Shown piece by piece: positions 1 through 9,317 of a DNA stretch of 64,000 nt. The notes under the pieces are model-generated. The model saw only the letters and a list, made by a program, of their open reading frames with translations, was not told the origin of the DNA and did no database searches. The stretch's first letter is position 1, and each line of letters begins with the position of its first letter. Position numbers and translations under genes: made by a program. The DNA is from Gemmatimonadaceae bacterium (GTDB taxonomy: Bacteria > Gemmatimonadota > Gemmatimonadetes > Gemmatimonadales > Gemmatimonadaceae): NCBI GenBank assembly GCA_020846935.1, contig JADLCY010000011.1, positions 248,001-312,000 of the forward strand. The letters run 5' to 3'.

Positions 1-1073
1 GCCCGCCCGCTGGACTGGGCGGGCCATTCCGACGTGTCGCCGAGCGCACGCCAGGACTCGTCGAGCGCCGACAGCACCACCTCGCCCGCGCGATCGACAT
101 CTTCACCGCGTGCATCGAGGTGCAGCACGGCACGCACGCGCGATGGGGTCCACGCCCCGACCAGCACGCCGTCCTCCCGGGCGCGCCGTGCCACGTCGTG
201 TGCACTGAGTCCTGGCGCGAGGTCGATCATCACGATGTTCGTTTCCGGCGGAACCACCGTGGCCGCAATGGCGTGGTCGACCTTTTCGGCGAAGCGCGCG
301 GCGTTGGCGTGATCTTCGGAGAGGCGGCCGACGTTGTGCTCGAGGCCGTAGAGCGCACCGGCGGCGAGGATTCCGCTCTGTCGCATCACACCGCCCAGTC
401 GCTTGCGGTGTTCGTTGGCGCGGTCGATCAGCTCTTCGTCGCCAACCAGTGCAGCACCGGCTGGAGCGCCCAGGCCCTTCGCAAACGAGACCATGACGAG
501 GTCCGCGTAGCGCGCGAAGTCGCGCAGCGACGTTCCGGTCGCGGCCGACGCATTCCAGAGCCGGGCGCCGTCAAGAAACACGGCGCATCCCTTGGCCCGC
601 GCCACATCGTGCATCGCCTTGATGCCTGCGAGCGGCGTGACCAGACCACCGGCGCCGTTGTGGGTGTTCTCGAGGCAAACCAGCGATGCGCGGGGCGAGA
701 ACGGCGAGGCCGGCCGAAAGACACGCTCGAGGGATCCGGAGTCCATCATGGGTCCCTCGCCCTGCACCGTCCGCATCTGCACGCCAGCGATCACGGCCGC
801 GGCCACCATCTCGCGATCTACGAGATGTGCGTTGAGATCCGCGTAGACCTCCGTGCCCGGTTCGCTCAGCGTCCACACGGCGGTCTGGTTGGCCATGGTG
901 CCGCTGGGGAAGAACAACCCCTTTTCCTTACCGAGCAGCTCGGCGACGCGTACCTCGAGGCGCCGGGTCGTTGGATCGCCGTCGAGATAGTCATCGCCGA
1001 CCTCGGCGGTCGCGATCGCCTGACGCATGCCGGGCGAGGGCCGAGTGACGGTATCGGAACGAATATCGATCAC
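1..1073 (-). CDS. ltaE: Low-specificity L-threonine aldolase (3' end cut by window edge)
   Basis: PLP enzyme that cleaves L-threonine or L-allo-threonine to glycine and acetaldehyde in the cytoplasm. The N-terminus reads IDIRSDTVTRPSPGM, the usual opening of this family, and the PLP lysine lies in SFAKGLGAPAGAALVG (near nucleotides 430-500). The start is the GTG at 1071-1073; a stop lies in frame a short way upstream with no ATG between, and no strong ribosome site is visible. The frame is open to base 1, giving about 357 codons. Family members are usually 330-350 residues, so little should be missing. It is last in a run of minus-strand genes. Identity is secure at family level; the substrate preference is not visible. 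Confidence 0.9.
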   Translation of the reverse strand, partial: MIDIRSDTVTRPSPGMRQAIATAEVGDDYLDGDPTTRRLEVRVAELLGKEKGLFFPSGTMANQTAVWTLSEPGTEVYADLNAHLVDREMVAAAVIAGVQMRTVQGEGPMMDSGSLERVFRPASPFSPRASLVCLENTHNGAGGLVTPLAGIKAMHDVARAKGCAVFLDGARLWNASAATGTSLRDFARYADLVMVSFAKGLGAPAGAALVGDEELIDRANEHRKRLGGVMRQSGILAAGALYGLEHNVGRLSEDHANAARFAEKVDHAIAATVVPPETNIVMIDLAPGLSAHDVARRAREDGVLVGAWTPSRVRAVLHLDARGEDVDRAGEVVLSALDESWRALGDTSEWPAQSSGR

Positions 1074-1202
1074 GGCGGGGGGAGCGGAGGCATCATGGCG
1101 GCCTGAACCGGCCGATTCGTGCCCTCCAATCTAGGATCGTGCGGCGGTTCCGTCACGAAGAATTCCACCATCCCACGGTCTCGAACGCGGACCGTGCGCG
1201 CG

Positions 1203-2165
1203 TCAGACGTCGAAACGTGCGCGCTGGAGCCGCCTGACCCGCCGGAGTTCCTGCGCCTGCGCCACCTCGCCCCCAAGCACAAAGATCATCGACGCGTAGT
1301 AGACCCAGAACACGACCGAGATGAGCGCGTACAGCGTGCCCGTGTACACCGAACCCGGGTCAAAGGATCGTGTGACCGCGGTCCAGGCATTCCGGGCAAG
1401 TTCGAGCAGAACCGCCGAGGATAGCGCGCCCACCATCGCCTGACGCCAGCGAATCTTGCGGTTGGGCAACACCTTGTAGAGCGAGAAGAAGATCAGCACG
1501 ACGAAGGCGAATGCGATCGCGCGCCCGATCGCGTACTCCACGGCGCCCATTACGTCCTGCCGCAGGCCCACCGCCATCAACGCGTTGAGCCCCCGCGTGC
1601 GGGCCACGGCGAGGTAGAGGCTGAGCGCGATCCAGACGAGCAACAGGATCGACGAATACACGGTGATGCGCACGTCGAACCACTTGCCAATGAGGACGCC
1701 ACGCTCGGTCTCGATGTCGAAGATGTCGGCGAGCACCGTGCGGAGCGACCCGAACAACCGGGTCGACGCCCAGATGTAAACCACGAGCCCCCAGGCGCCA
1801 ATCGAGCGTCGCGACGCGACCACGTCGGTGATGAACCGATGCAGCGGCGCGTTGGCGGATTCCAGGTGCGGCGGCAGAAAGCGGTCGGCCAGTGCGATCA
1901 CCTCGGAGACCGAGGCATCGGTCGACAGGCCGAGCACGACCGTGAGTCCCGCGATGAGCAGCAGAACGAACGGCACGGCAGCGAGCATGAGGTTGAACGC
2001 GATGCCGCCGGCGAGGAAGAAGATGCGATCCTCGCCGCTCGAGAGCCACACACGCCGGACGTAGTCGCCGAGCGCCGCAGCGAAGGCCACGATCGCGCGA
2101 CGCGCACGCGTCACGACCGTGTGTGCGCGCGTGCGTGGCGACGGAGCATCCACGGGGACCGACAT
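1203..2165 (-). CDS. YihY/virulence factor BrkB family membrane protein
   Basis: Inner-membrane protein of 320 residues with about six hydrophobic segments after a basic N-terminal tail. The stretch EDRIFFLAGGIAFNLMLAAV is characteristic of the YihY (formerly RNase BN) family. Known biology of the family is poor: transport or export roles have been proposed, and the old ribonuclease assignment is considered wrong. The ATG at 2165 lies 33 bases after the aldolase stop, so cotranscription is likely. No catalytic motif is visible. Confidence 0.88.
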   Translation of the reverse strand: MSVPVDAPSPRTRAHTVVTRARRAIVAFAAALGDYVRRVWLSSGEDRIFFLAGGIAFNLMLAAVPFVLLLIAGLTVVLGLSTDASVSEVIALADRFLPPHLESANAPLHRFITDVVASRRSIGAWGLVVYIWASTRLFGSLRTVLADIFDIETERGVLIGKWFDVRITVYSSILLLVWIALSLYLAVARTRGLNALMAVGLRQDVMGAVEYAIGRAIAFAFVVLIFFSLYKVLPNRKIRWRQAMVGALSSAVLLELARNAWTAVTRSFDPGSVYTGTLYALISVVFWVYYASMIFVLGGEVAQAQELRRVRRLQRARFDV

Positions 2166-2198
2166 GCGACCGGGCCGGGCGCGGCGATCCCCGCGGGC

Positions 2199-3617
2199 CT
2201 AGTCGCTGAGCGAGGCGTCGTCGGGCGCGGCCTCGACCACGATCGCGCCCGGGGTACCAGGCATCGGACGATGGACGGCCAGCGGTTTGACCGTCCGGCG
2301 AACCGCGGCCTGCGTACCTCCAACCGCAAGTTGCCGGAACAGGAACCCGAACTTGGCATCGTACGCCTTGGCCAGCGCCGCCTTCACGTCAGGTGGCAGA
2401 TCCCACAACCGGCGCTTGAACGGTCCGAGGGCCTTCTTGCGCGTCTTGTAGAAGAACTGCTCGTCGGAGTCCGTCGCCTTGCGCTCGTCCTTCGCGTTCT
2501 CGCGCAACCAGCCGTAGATCTCGTCCCGGAGCGCGGACGGCAGGTGGTCGTACAGCATGTTCTGGAAGTTGGTCGCGAGGTGGATTTCGGCCGTTTCGGT
2601 ACGCGGGAAGTGATGGAAGGCGTCATCAGGCAGGGTCGACGCACCGTGCTGCACGGCACCCGAGAGGCCGTAGTCGTCGCGCGCGATCTTCGAGAGTTCC
2701 TGGAGCGTGTTCAGGTCGAGCTTCACGTCGGCGATCGACCCGTCGGCAAGCACGACGCCCCCGTGCGAGGTGCCCGACTGCACGGAGATCTTGGACAGTC
2801 CTGCGGCACCGGGTTGCAAACGGGCAAGCGCCGCGTTGAACCCGTCCATGAACGCACGGAGTTCCGGCACCGTGGAGTTCTCGGTGCCGACTTCGCCGAT
2901 CTCGCCGCCGACCGACACGGTCACGCCCCTGGGCTCGATCCCGCGAATGAACGTGGTGATTGCCGCGCACTCGTCGTAGTTCAGCCGCTGCTGCTCGGCG
3001 AGCGTGGCACGGGACAGGTCCACCAGGGTGGAGGTGTCGACATCGATGTTGTAGAAGCCGGCCTCGATGGCCTCAGTGGCGAGCTTCTTCACGTTGTCGA
3101 CTTCCGTGACCGGATCGGCCGCATACTTCTTGTGGTTCACCTGGAAGTGGTCGCCCTGGATGAACACCGGGCCACGGAATCCCTCGCGCAGCGCGGCGCC
3201 AAGCATGACCGCGACGTATTCGCTCGGTCGCTGGTCGGTATAGGCGATCTCGGAGCGCGCGATCTCGAGCAGGAACGCTCCGGCCTTCTGTTCGATCGCG
3301 ACGCGGAAGATGGCGCGTGCCGTGTCGTATGCGGCGCCGCGCACATTGATCGCCGGCACGGTGAAGCCACCCACCTCGCCACGGCCGCGCGCGAGGTACA
3401 AGTCATGAATGGATGCCGGGCGCACGCCGACCGCCTGGCCGATCTCCCAGATCAGCCAACGGGCGTAGTCCCTGGCCGACCCTTCGCCGAACACGGCTTC
3501 GCGCACCAGGGCGTCCATGCGATCGGAGCGCAGGACCGCCTCGTCGTGAACGGTGACGCGAGAATCGACGCGGGTGATGGCGTCACCGAAGGCGGCGTGT
3601 GCGTTGGTAGCGGTCAT
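2199..3617 (-). CDS. fba: Class II fructose-bisphosphate aldolase, long form
   Basis: Zinc-dependent aldolase expected to interconvert fructose-1,6-bisphosphate with DHAP and glyceraldehyde-3-phosphate. The 472-residue product has the class II pattern: GDHFQVNHKKY after a strand, YNIDVDTSTLVDLS, the acidic GGEIGEVGTENS motif, and QSGTSHGG for phosphate and metal binding. It is about 120-170 residues longer than E. coli-type enzymes, with extra N-terminal sequence (first 70 residues) and a long C-terminal tail after residue 400. Close relatives act on other ketose bisphosphates, so tagatose-bisphosphate or related substrates are possible. Its position beside pgi, pyk and tal favours a glycolytic role. 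Confidence 0.85.
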   Translation of the reverse strand: MTATNAHAAFGDAITRVDSRVTVHDEAVLRSDRMDALVREAVFGEGSARDYARWLIWEIGQAVGVRPASIHDLYLARGRGEVGGFTVPAINVRGAAYDTARAIFRVAIEQKAGAFLLEIARSEIAYTDQRPSEYVAVMLGAALREGFRGPVFIQGDHFQVNHKKYAADPVTEVDNVKKLATEAIEAGFYNIDVDTSTLVDLSRATLAEQQRLNYDECAAITTFIRGIEPRGVTVSVGGEIGEVGTENSTVPELRAFMDGFNAALARLQPGAAGLSKISVQSGTSHGGVVLADGSIADVKLDLNTLQELSKIARDDYGLSGAVQHGASTLPDDAFHHFPRTETAEIHLATNFQNMLYDHLPSALRDEIYGWLRENAKDERKATDSDEQFFYKTRKKALGPFKRRLWDLPPDVKAALAKAYDAKFGFLFRQLAVGGTQAAVRRTVKPLAVHRPMPGTPGAIVVEAAPDDASLSD

Positions 3618-3669
3618 GAGGAGAGATACCGGTGCTGATCGATCGTGGAAGGAAACGTGCCGAAAGCTA

Positions 3670-3695
3670 CTCCTCCGGCGGAGCGGCCGGAGGAG
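3670..3695 (-). terminator. Hairpin directly after pgi
   Basis: A perfect 10-bp stem (CTCCTCCGGC pairing with GCCGGAGGAG) with a 6-base loop begins right after the pgi stop. Read on the minus strand it is followed by a short T-containing run (TAGCTTTCGG). It could attenuate transcription between pgi and the aldolase or stabilise the upstream message. Confidence 0.55.
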
Positions 3696-5075
3696 TCAGA
3701 CGCGGCGGTCAGGCGACGGTTGCGGCAGCGCCTCGAACGCCTGACGCGAACGATCGAAGCCGGGCCGGCCCATCATGCCGTACGTGAACTGCTTGCCGAG
3801 CTCCACGCCGGGCTGGTCGAACGCGTTGATCCCGTAGAGGGCGCCGGCGTACGCCGTCGCGATTTCAAGGAACATCATGACCGCGCCCACGTGCCAGGCG
3901 TCGACGCGATCGATCTCGATCGTTGCGCTCGGTCGACCACGCGAAGCCAACGCCCCCGCGGTCGCCCGTCGCTCGGTGTTGAGCAGCTCCCACAATGAGT
4001 GGCCGCCAAGATAAGCCAGGTCGGGTACCTCGGCATGGATGGAGGGAATGGTCACGTCCACGGACGGCGTGGCCACCGCCAGAAACGTCACCGTCTTGTC
4101 GCGCGGGCCTTCCATGAAGAGCTGCACCTGGCTGTGCTGATCAGTGGCGCCGAGCGCGGGCACCGGCGTCGGACCGACGTGACGACCGTCCGGATGCTGC
4201 TTGCCCAGGCTCTCGGCCCAGAGTTGCACGAACCACGCCGCGACATCGCGGAGCGGGTCGGCGTAGGGCATGAGTACCTGGATCGGTTTGCCCGCCGTCG
4301 TGTCCGCGAGCCACTGCAACACCCCAAACGTGGCCGCGGGGTTGGCGGTGAGCACGGAGCTGTCCGTCCGCCGCACCATGTCACCAGCGCCCGCGAGCAG
4401 CGCGGCGACGTCGATGCCGATCAGGGCCGCTGGGAGCGTACCCACCGGCGAGAGCACGCTGAAGCGTCCGCCGATATTGCCCGGGATGTCGAGCGCCGGA
4501 ATCCCCTCGGCGTTTGCGATCGGGCGCAGCGCACCTTTGGTCGGGTCCGTGACGAACACGAGGTGCGCCTCGAGCGGCAGCGCCGCGCGGACGAGGCGAT
4601 CGCGCACCACGAGATACTGCGCCATGGTCTCCGCCGTCCCCCCCGACTTGGAGATCACGACGAACAGGGTGGTCGCCAGCGTGACCCTGGCAAGCACCGC
4701 GTCGATGGTGACCGGATCGACATTGTCGAGCACGTGCAGGCGTGGCCAGTCGTCGCGCGCCGCGTCGTCGAGCGTGTTCCATTGTGGCGGACGCAGGGCA
4801 TTGCGCAGCGCGGTCGGGCCGAGCGCAGATCCGCCGATGCCGAGGAGCACCACGTCGCGATACCGTCCGCGCGTGCGTGCCACGAAGTCGCTCACCTGAC
4901 GCTGGAGCCCTGCATCATCAGGCAGGTCGAAGAACCCCAACTCTCCGCTGCGCCGCCGCACGTCGACGGCCGCGTGTGCCGCCGCGAACGCGTCGGCGGA
5001 CGCGGCCCAGCGGTCGACGACGACGCCGCCGGCCACGGCGTCGGCGAGCATGAACGTGTAGTCGAGCGTCAGCAT
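3696..5075 (-). CDS. pgi: Glucose-6-phosphate isomerase
   Basis: Interconverts glucose-6-phosphate and fructose-6-phosphate. The 459-residue protein carries the SIS-type sugar phosphate site VLLGIGGSALGPTALRNAL, the serine and threonine loop VISKSGGTAETMAQ, the long family signature around GKQHPDGRHVGPTPVPALG, the catalytic-region TDQHSQVQLF and the C-terminal lysine in ELGKQFTYGMMG. Length matches the shorter bacterial form (about 450). The gene starts 36 bases after the MBL-fold gene and is followed by a hairpin. In some actinobacteria and cyanobacteria transaldolase and PGI are fused; here they are separate genes in one block. Confidence 0.97.
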   Translation of the reverse strand: MLTLDYTFMLADAVAGGVVVDRWAASADAFAAAHAAVDVRRRSGELGFFDLPDDAGLQRQVSDFVARTRGRYRDVVLLGIGGSALGPTALRNALRPPQWNTLDDAARDDWPRLHVLDNVDPVTIDAVLARVTLATTLFVVISKSGGTAETMAQYLVVRDRLVRAALPLEAHLVFVTDPTKGALRPIANAEGIPALDIPGNIGGRFSVLSPVGTLPAALIGIDVAALLAGAGDMVRRTDSSVLTANPAATFGVLQWLADTTAGKPIQVLMPYADPLRDVAAWFVQLWAESLGKQHPDGRHVGPTPVPALGATDQHSQVQLFMEGPRDKTVTFLAVATPSVDVTIPSIHAEVPDLAYLGGHSLWELLNTERRATAGALASRGRPSATIEIDRVDAWHVGAVMMFLEIATAYAGALYGINAFDQPGVELGKQFTYGMMGRPGFDRSRQAFEALPQPSPDRRV

Positions 5076-5111
5076 CGGCAGGCAGGTGGATGGTCGTGGC
5101 GGTGATGAAGG

Positions 5112-5894
5112 TCAGGCATCCGTGCGGACGATGAGACCATCAAACGCCGGGGCGATCCCCCGGGGCAACTCGGCCTCGAGGTCGGCGTGAAAGTTCTGGT
5201 GCGTCAGGTGCGTGAGGTATGTGCGTGGCGCCCCGACGTCGTGCGCCACGGCGACCGCCTGGGCGAGCGAGAGATGCGTCGGATGCTCCGTGCGAAACAG
5301 CGCATTGAGCACGAGCACCTCCACGCCGCGCAGTCGCTCGACCGCGGCCGGTGGCACCGACTTGGCATCGGTGACGTAGGCGATGGGCCCGATGCGGTAC
5401 CCGAACACGGTCACGAGGCCGTGGGGCACGGCGATCGGCTCGACGACCGCATCGCCAATCGTCACGACTTCGCCGTCGCGCAGGGGACGCGCCGATCCCT
5501 CCGGCTTTGACGTCCCGGGCAGCGGACGCAGCCGCTCGTCGAAGATGTAGGGAAACCGGCGACCGAGCCGATCGAGCGTGTCTGCCGGTCCATACATCGG
5601 CAGTGGCGAGTCGCGACGCACGGTGAAGGCCCGAATGTCGTCCACGCCATGAATGTGATCGGCGTGATCGTGCGTGAACAACACCGCGTCGACGCGATCG
5701 ACCCCTGCGGCCACCAGTTGCAGCCGCAACTCGGGCGGGGTGTCGATGAGGAGCCGCGTGCCACCGTCGGTCTCGATGACGGCGCCACACCGCGTGCGAC
5801 GATCCCGCGGATCCGGAGAGCGACACACTTCACAGCGACACCCGATCTGGGGAACGCCGAAACTGGTGCCGGTACCGAGGAACGTGAGCTTCAC
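5112..5894 (-). CDS. MBL-fold metallohydrolase (PhnP-like)
   Basis: A 260-residue metallo-beta-lactamase-fold hydrolase. The N-terminus has GTGTSFGVPQIGCRCEVC, which resembles the cysteine-containing zinc-binding N-terminus of PhnP and related phosphodiesterases. The metal site THDHADHIHG follows at about residues 75-84, with later conserved histidines at PHGLV and LTHLTHQNFH. PhnP cleaves cyclic ribose phosphates in phosphonate breakdown, but no other phn gene is present, so a general phosphodiesterase is the safer description. It sits between a membrane protein and pgi in the minus-strand block. Confidence 0.85.
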   Translation of the reverse strand: MKLTFLGTGTSFGVPQIGCRCEVCRSPDPRDRRTRCGAVIETDGGTRLLIDTPPELRLQLVAAGVDRVDAVLFTHDHADHIHGVDDIRAFTVRRDSPLPMYGPADTLDRLGRRFPYIFDERLRPLPGTSKPEGSARPLRDGEVVTIGDAVVEPIAVPHGLVTVFGYRIGPIAYVTDAKSVPPAAVERLRGVEVLVLNALFRTEHPTHLSLAQAVAVAHDVGAPRTYLTHLTHQNFHADLEAELPRGIAPAFDGLIVRTDA

Positions 5895-5969
5895 GAGGGC
5901 GCGGACAGCGGAAACGGGGTCGAGTCGGAAGCTACCCCCAACCGCAGCCCCGGTGTCAGGGCACGTGCG

Positions 5970-6704
5970 TCACGCCGTTGGGCCAGCCCGGTCCTCGAAC
6001 GCGAGGAGGCCTTCGGAGGTCGCCAGGGCAAAGGCGCCCCACAGGATGAAGGTGACGCCGAGCATTTCCATCGTCTCCTCCAGCCACACGAAGGCGGGCC
6101 CGAGCTTCGCATGGATGCCGAGGCTGACGACCGGCTCGATGCCGAACGCGCCGAGGGCAAAGACGAGCAGCCCTATGCCGAAGGCCTGGAGCGCGCCGGG
6201 GACCGCATCGAACGCCGCCTTCGCGCGTCGTGCCGCGACACCGATCACGATCAGCACCGGAATCCCGAGCGCCGGCAGCCACAGCGTCTTGAACTCGCCC
6301 TGCCCCTGCCCAACCTTGCCGCTCACGCCGATCGAGAGCTTTTCATGCACCTGCGCGATCTCGTCGAGCGAAAGCGCCATGAAGATCGCCGACGTGATCG
6401 CAAGCGGGATGGCCGACGCCGCCCCCCGCTTGCGCTGCCGATACGCAACGAACGCGAGCAGGCCGGCAACGACCGCCCATTGCATCGATGAATACCACGA
6501 CGGCAGGTTCGCTTCGTCGTCGAGGTCGACAAGTCGGTTGATCTTGGCGAAGGGCTGACCGACGAGGCGGTTCACCACATAAGGAATGCTGACCAGGATG
6601 TCGGCGGCGAAGAACGCCTTGACGGGTCGCGAGAGCGCTGGGAACCGCATACCTCGTGGTGTGAGAGTCAGGCCGGGGAAGCAGACCGGCGAGGGGTGCG
6701 TCAA
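5970..6704 (-). CDS. Uncharacterised integral membrane protein
   Basis: Protein of 244 residues if it begins at TTG 6704, or 226 residues from ATG 6650 (MRFPALSRPVKAF), which I find at least as likely. It shows about six hydrophobic segments and a conserved-looking acidic/histidine motif, SLDEIAQVHEKLS, between two of them; an E-x-H-like pattern recurs near LEETMEML. I do not recognise a characterised family. It begins 10 bases after pyruvate kinase ends, so it is probably cotranscribed. The charged residues within the membrane region could bind a metal or a headgroup; that is inference. Confidence 0.7.
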   Translation of the reverse strand: MTHPSPVCFPGLTLTPRGMRFPALSRPVKAFFAADILVSIPYVVNRLVGQPFAKINRLVDLDDEANLPSWYSSMQWAVVAGLLAFVAYRQRKRGAASAIPLAITSAIFMALSLDEIAQVHEKLSIGVSGKVGQGQGEFKTLWLPALGIPVLIVIGVAARRAKAAFDAVPGALQAFGIGLLVFALGAFGIEPVVSLGIHAKLGPAFVWLEETMEMLGVTFILWGAFALATSEGLLAFEDRAGPTA

Positions 6705-6714
6705 TCCGGAGCGG

Positions 6715-8121
6715 TCAGACCAGCTCCACCTTCATCAGGTTGGTCGTCCCGGGGACATCGAAGGGCACGCCGGCCGTCACGATGACGCGATCACCCTCGC
6801 GGGCGAGGCCGTGTTCGAGCAGCGCCACGCGCGCCTTCGCATACATCTCCGCATAGGTCTCGCTACGCTCCACGAGCACGGGAATCACGCCCCAGACCAG
6901 CGCCATCTGCCGATAGGTGCGCTCCACATCGGTGAGCACGAGGATCGGGACGCCGGGACGATGCGCCGCGACGATGCGCGCGCTGAAGCCGCTCTTGGTG
7001 AAGACGATCACGAGTGGCGCGCCCAGCAGTCGTACCGCCGTGGCGGTGGCGGCCGCGATCGTCTCTTCGGTGGTCACCGAGCCGGGCGCGAGCCGGCGCT
7101 CTTCCGGACGCGCGGCGGGGTGCTGCTCGATCTCGGCGATGATGCGCTGCATCGCCTGCACCGCGAGCCGTGGGTACGAACCGGAGGCCGTTTCCGCCGA
7201 GAGCATGACGGCATCGGTCCCGTCGAGGATCGCGTTCGCCACGTCGCTCCCCTCGGCGCGCGTGGGACGTGGATTCTGGATCATCGACTCCAGCATCTGC
7301 GTCGCCGTGATCACCGGGCGCCCCATGACGTTCGCCAGACGGATGATACGCTTCTGGACGAGCGGCACCTCCTCGAACGGCAGCTCCACACCCAGGTCGC
7401 CGCGCGCGACCATCACCGCATCCGTCGCGCGCATGATCGCGTCGATCTGTGCGAGCGCCGTGTCCTTCTCGATCTTCGCGACAATGAGCATGCCCTTCGG
7501 CAGCAGCGCGCGCAGCATCGCAATGTCCTCGGCGCGGCGGACAAAGCTCAGTGCGAGGTAGTCGACGCCGTGCTCGATCGCGAAGGCCACGTCGGCGCGG
7601 TCTTTCTCGGTGATCGACGGCGCCGAGACGGCAACGCCGGGGAGGTTGAGTCCCTTGTGGCTCTTGATCGGACCACCGTAGACGACGCGCACGTGCACTC
7701 GGTGCTCGACCACGTCCATGACCACGAGTTCTATCAGGCCATCGTCCACGAGGATGCGATCGCCGGCGTGCACGTCGGCGGCCAGCGCGTCGTAGGTGAC
7801 CGGAATCTCACCGGCGACGCGCAGGTCCTCGTACGCGAGCACGAGATCCTGGCCGCTGGCCACCACGATCGGCGCATCGAGGTTCCCGATCCTGATGCGC
7901 GGGCCCTGGAGGTCGCCGAGAATCGCGACCGGTCGTCCGCGCAGCTTCGCCTGCTCGCGGACGAGCTGGATGCGTTCGGCGTGCTGTTCGTGCGTCCCGT
8001 GCGAAAAGTTGATGCGGGCGACGTTGAGGCCGGCGTCCATCAGGGCGCCGATGGCCTCTGGCGTCGCGGTGGCCGGGCCCAGCGTGCAGACGACCTTGGT
8101 CCTCGGGATGTGCGATGACAC
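6715..8121 (-). CDS. pyk: Pyruvate kinase
   Basis: Converts phosphoenolpyruvate and ADP to pyruvate and ATP. The 468-residue protein has the N-terminal RTKVVCTLGPAT, the substrate motif ARINFSHG, the catalytic lysine region LIVAKIEKD, the metal-binding MVARGDLGVELP and ITATQMLESM. A C-terminal regulatory domain includes VIVFTKSGFSARIVAAHRP. Size and motif order match type II bacterial enzymes. The ATG at 8121 is 80 bases after the tal stop. Confidence 0.97.
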   Translation of the reverse strand: MSSHIPRTKVVCTLGPATATPEAIGALMDAGLNVARINFSHGTHEQHAERIQLVREQAKLRGRPVAILGDLQGPRIRIGNLDAPIVVASGQDLVLAYEDLRVAGEIPVTYDALAADVHAGDRILVDDGLIELVVMDVVEHRVHVRVVYGGPIKSHKGLNLPGVAVSAPSITEKDRADVAFAIEHGVDYLALSFVRRAEDIAMLRALLPKGMLIVAKIEKDTALAQIDAIMRATDAVMVARGDLGVELPFEEVPLVQKRIIRLANVMGRPVITATQMLESMIQNPRPTRAEGSDVANAILDGTDAVMLSAETASGSYPRLAVQAMQRIIAEIEQHPAARPEERRLAPGSVTTEETIAAATATAVRLLGAPLVIVFTKSGFSARIVAAHRPGVPILVLTDVERTYRQMALVWGVIPVLVERSETYAEMYAKARVALLEHGLAREGDRVIVTAGVPFDVPGTTNLMKVELV

Positions 8122-8201
8122 GTTGGCAGGTGGGGGCGTTGGGGGCGCGTTGGCTGGCCGGATGCTGCGGGCGCATAGTCGCCCCCAGCATCACGGATGC
8201 T

Positions 8202-9314
8202 TCAGGCCACGCGACTCGCGCCTAACGCGGCGCGCTTGCGCTCGATGCCGGCCACGAGGCCGTCGAACGACTTCTGGAACGACGTGAGACCGTCCGCGAG
8301 CAGTTTGGCCGTCACCTCGTCGATGGGAATGCCGATGCGAGCCAGTTCGCTGATGACGCCTTCGGCCTCGGCGACCCCACGATCCACCGTGCGTTCGGTG
8401 ACGCCGTGGTCACGGAAGGCATCGATCGTGGCGGGCGGCATCGTGTTGATCGTGTGCGGGCCGATGAGGGCCTCGACGTAGACCACGTCGCGATATGCCG
8501 GGTTCTTGGTGCTGGTGCTCGCCCACAGCGGCCGTTGCACGCGGGCACCGAGCGCGCGCAGGCGCTCCCATCGCGCACCAGAGAACCGCTCGGTGAAGAG
8601 TCGGTAGGCGAGCTTTGCGTTGGCGATCGCCGCCTGCCCCCGGAGCGACGCCACCGCGTCGCCGCGCGCGTCGAGGCGCTTGTCGATCTCGCTGTCGACG
8701 CGGCTCACGAAGAATGATGCGACCGACGCGAGATGATCGATCGGCTGGCCCGCCGCCACGCGATCCTCGAGCCCGCTCAGGTACGCCTCGATGACCCGAT
8801 CGTGGGCGCTGATGGCGAAGAGGAGCGTGATGTTGACGTTGATGCCTTCGCTCGTGAGCTGGCGAACGGCCTTGGCACCCTCGGCGGTGCCCGGCACCTT
8901 GACCATCACGTTGGGACGGTCCACGGCGCGCCACAGTCGACGCGCTTCTTCGACGGTGTCTTCGGCGTGATGAGCGACGCCCGGTGACACCTCGATGGAG
9001 ACATAGCCGTCGGCCCCCTGCGACTCCCGGTACACGTCGGCAAAGATGTCGCAGGCATGGCGTACATCATCGGTCTCGAGCTGCTCGAAGACCTCCCACG
9101 CGGTCGCCGTCGCGGGAATCGCGGCGATCTGCGCATCGTACGCCGTGCCCTCGGCCAGGGCCTTCTCGAAGATGGTCGGGTTGGATGTCATCCCCCGCAG
9201 TCCGTCTTCGCGAATCGCACGCGCCAGCGAGCCGTCCACCAGCATGCGGCGGTCAATGAAGTCCAGCCAGACGGATTGTCCGGCCTCGTGGAGCATGCGC
9301 ATTCGTTGAGTCAT
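8202..9314 (-). CDS. tal: Transaldolase
   Basis: Transfers a dihydroxyacetone unit between sugar phosphates in the non-oxidative pentose phosphate pathway. The 370-residue length fits the longer transaldolase class of actinobacteria and cyanobacteria. Visible motifs are GMTSNPTIFEKAL near the N-terminus, the Schiff-base lysine in NVMVKVPGTAEGAKAV, and WASTSTKNPAYRDVVYVE. It begins 3 bases after the upstream DUF2911 gene ends, so the two are probably translated from one message. One leucine codon near the C-terminus (nucleotides 8223-8225) is the rare TTA. Confidence 0.96.
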   Translation of the reverse strand: MTQRMRMLHEAGQSVWLDFIDRRMLVDGSLARAIREDGLRGMTSNPTIFEKALAEGTAYDAQIAAIPATATAWEVFEQLETDDVRHACDIFADVYRESQGADGYVSIEVSPGVAHHAEDTVEEARRLWRAVDRPNVMVKVPGTAEGAKAVRQLTSEGINVNITLLFAISAHDRVIEAYLSGLEDRVAAGQPIDHLASVASFFVSRVDSEIDKRLDARGDAVASLRGQAAIANAKLAYRLFTERFSGARWERLRALGARVQRPLWASTSTKNPAYRDVVYVEALIGPHTINTMPPATIDAFRDHGVTERTVDRGVAEAEGVISELARIGIPIDEVTAKLLADGLTSFQKSFDGLVAGIERKRAALGASRVA

Positions 9315-9317
9315 GGT

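Noticed and set aside
120-1106. Long plus-strand open frame of 328 codons
   Set aside because: It lies opposite the threonine aldolase, whose motifs are clear; the plus-strand product is Arg/Gly/His-rich with no family features. Such antisense frames are expected at this GC content.
1839-3638. 599-codon plus-strand frame over the YihY and aldolase genes
   Set aside because: It spans two unrelated genes on the other strand and has antisense-type composition.
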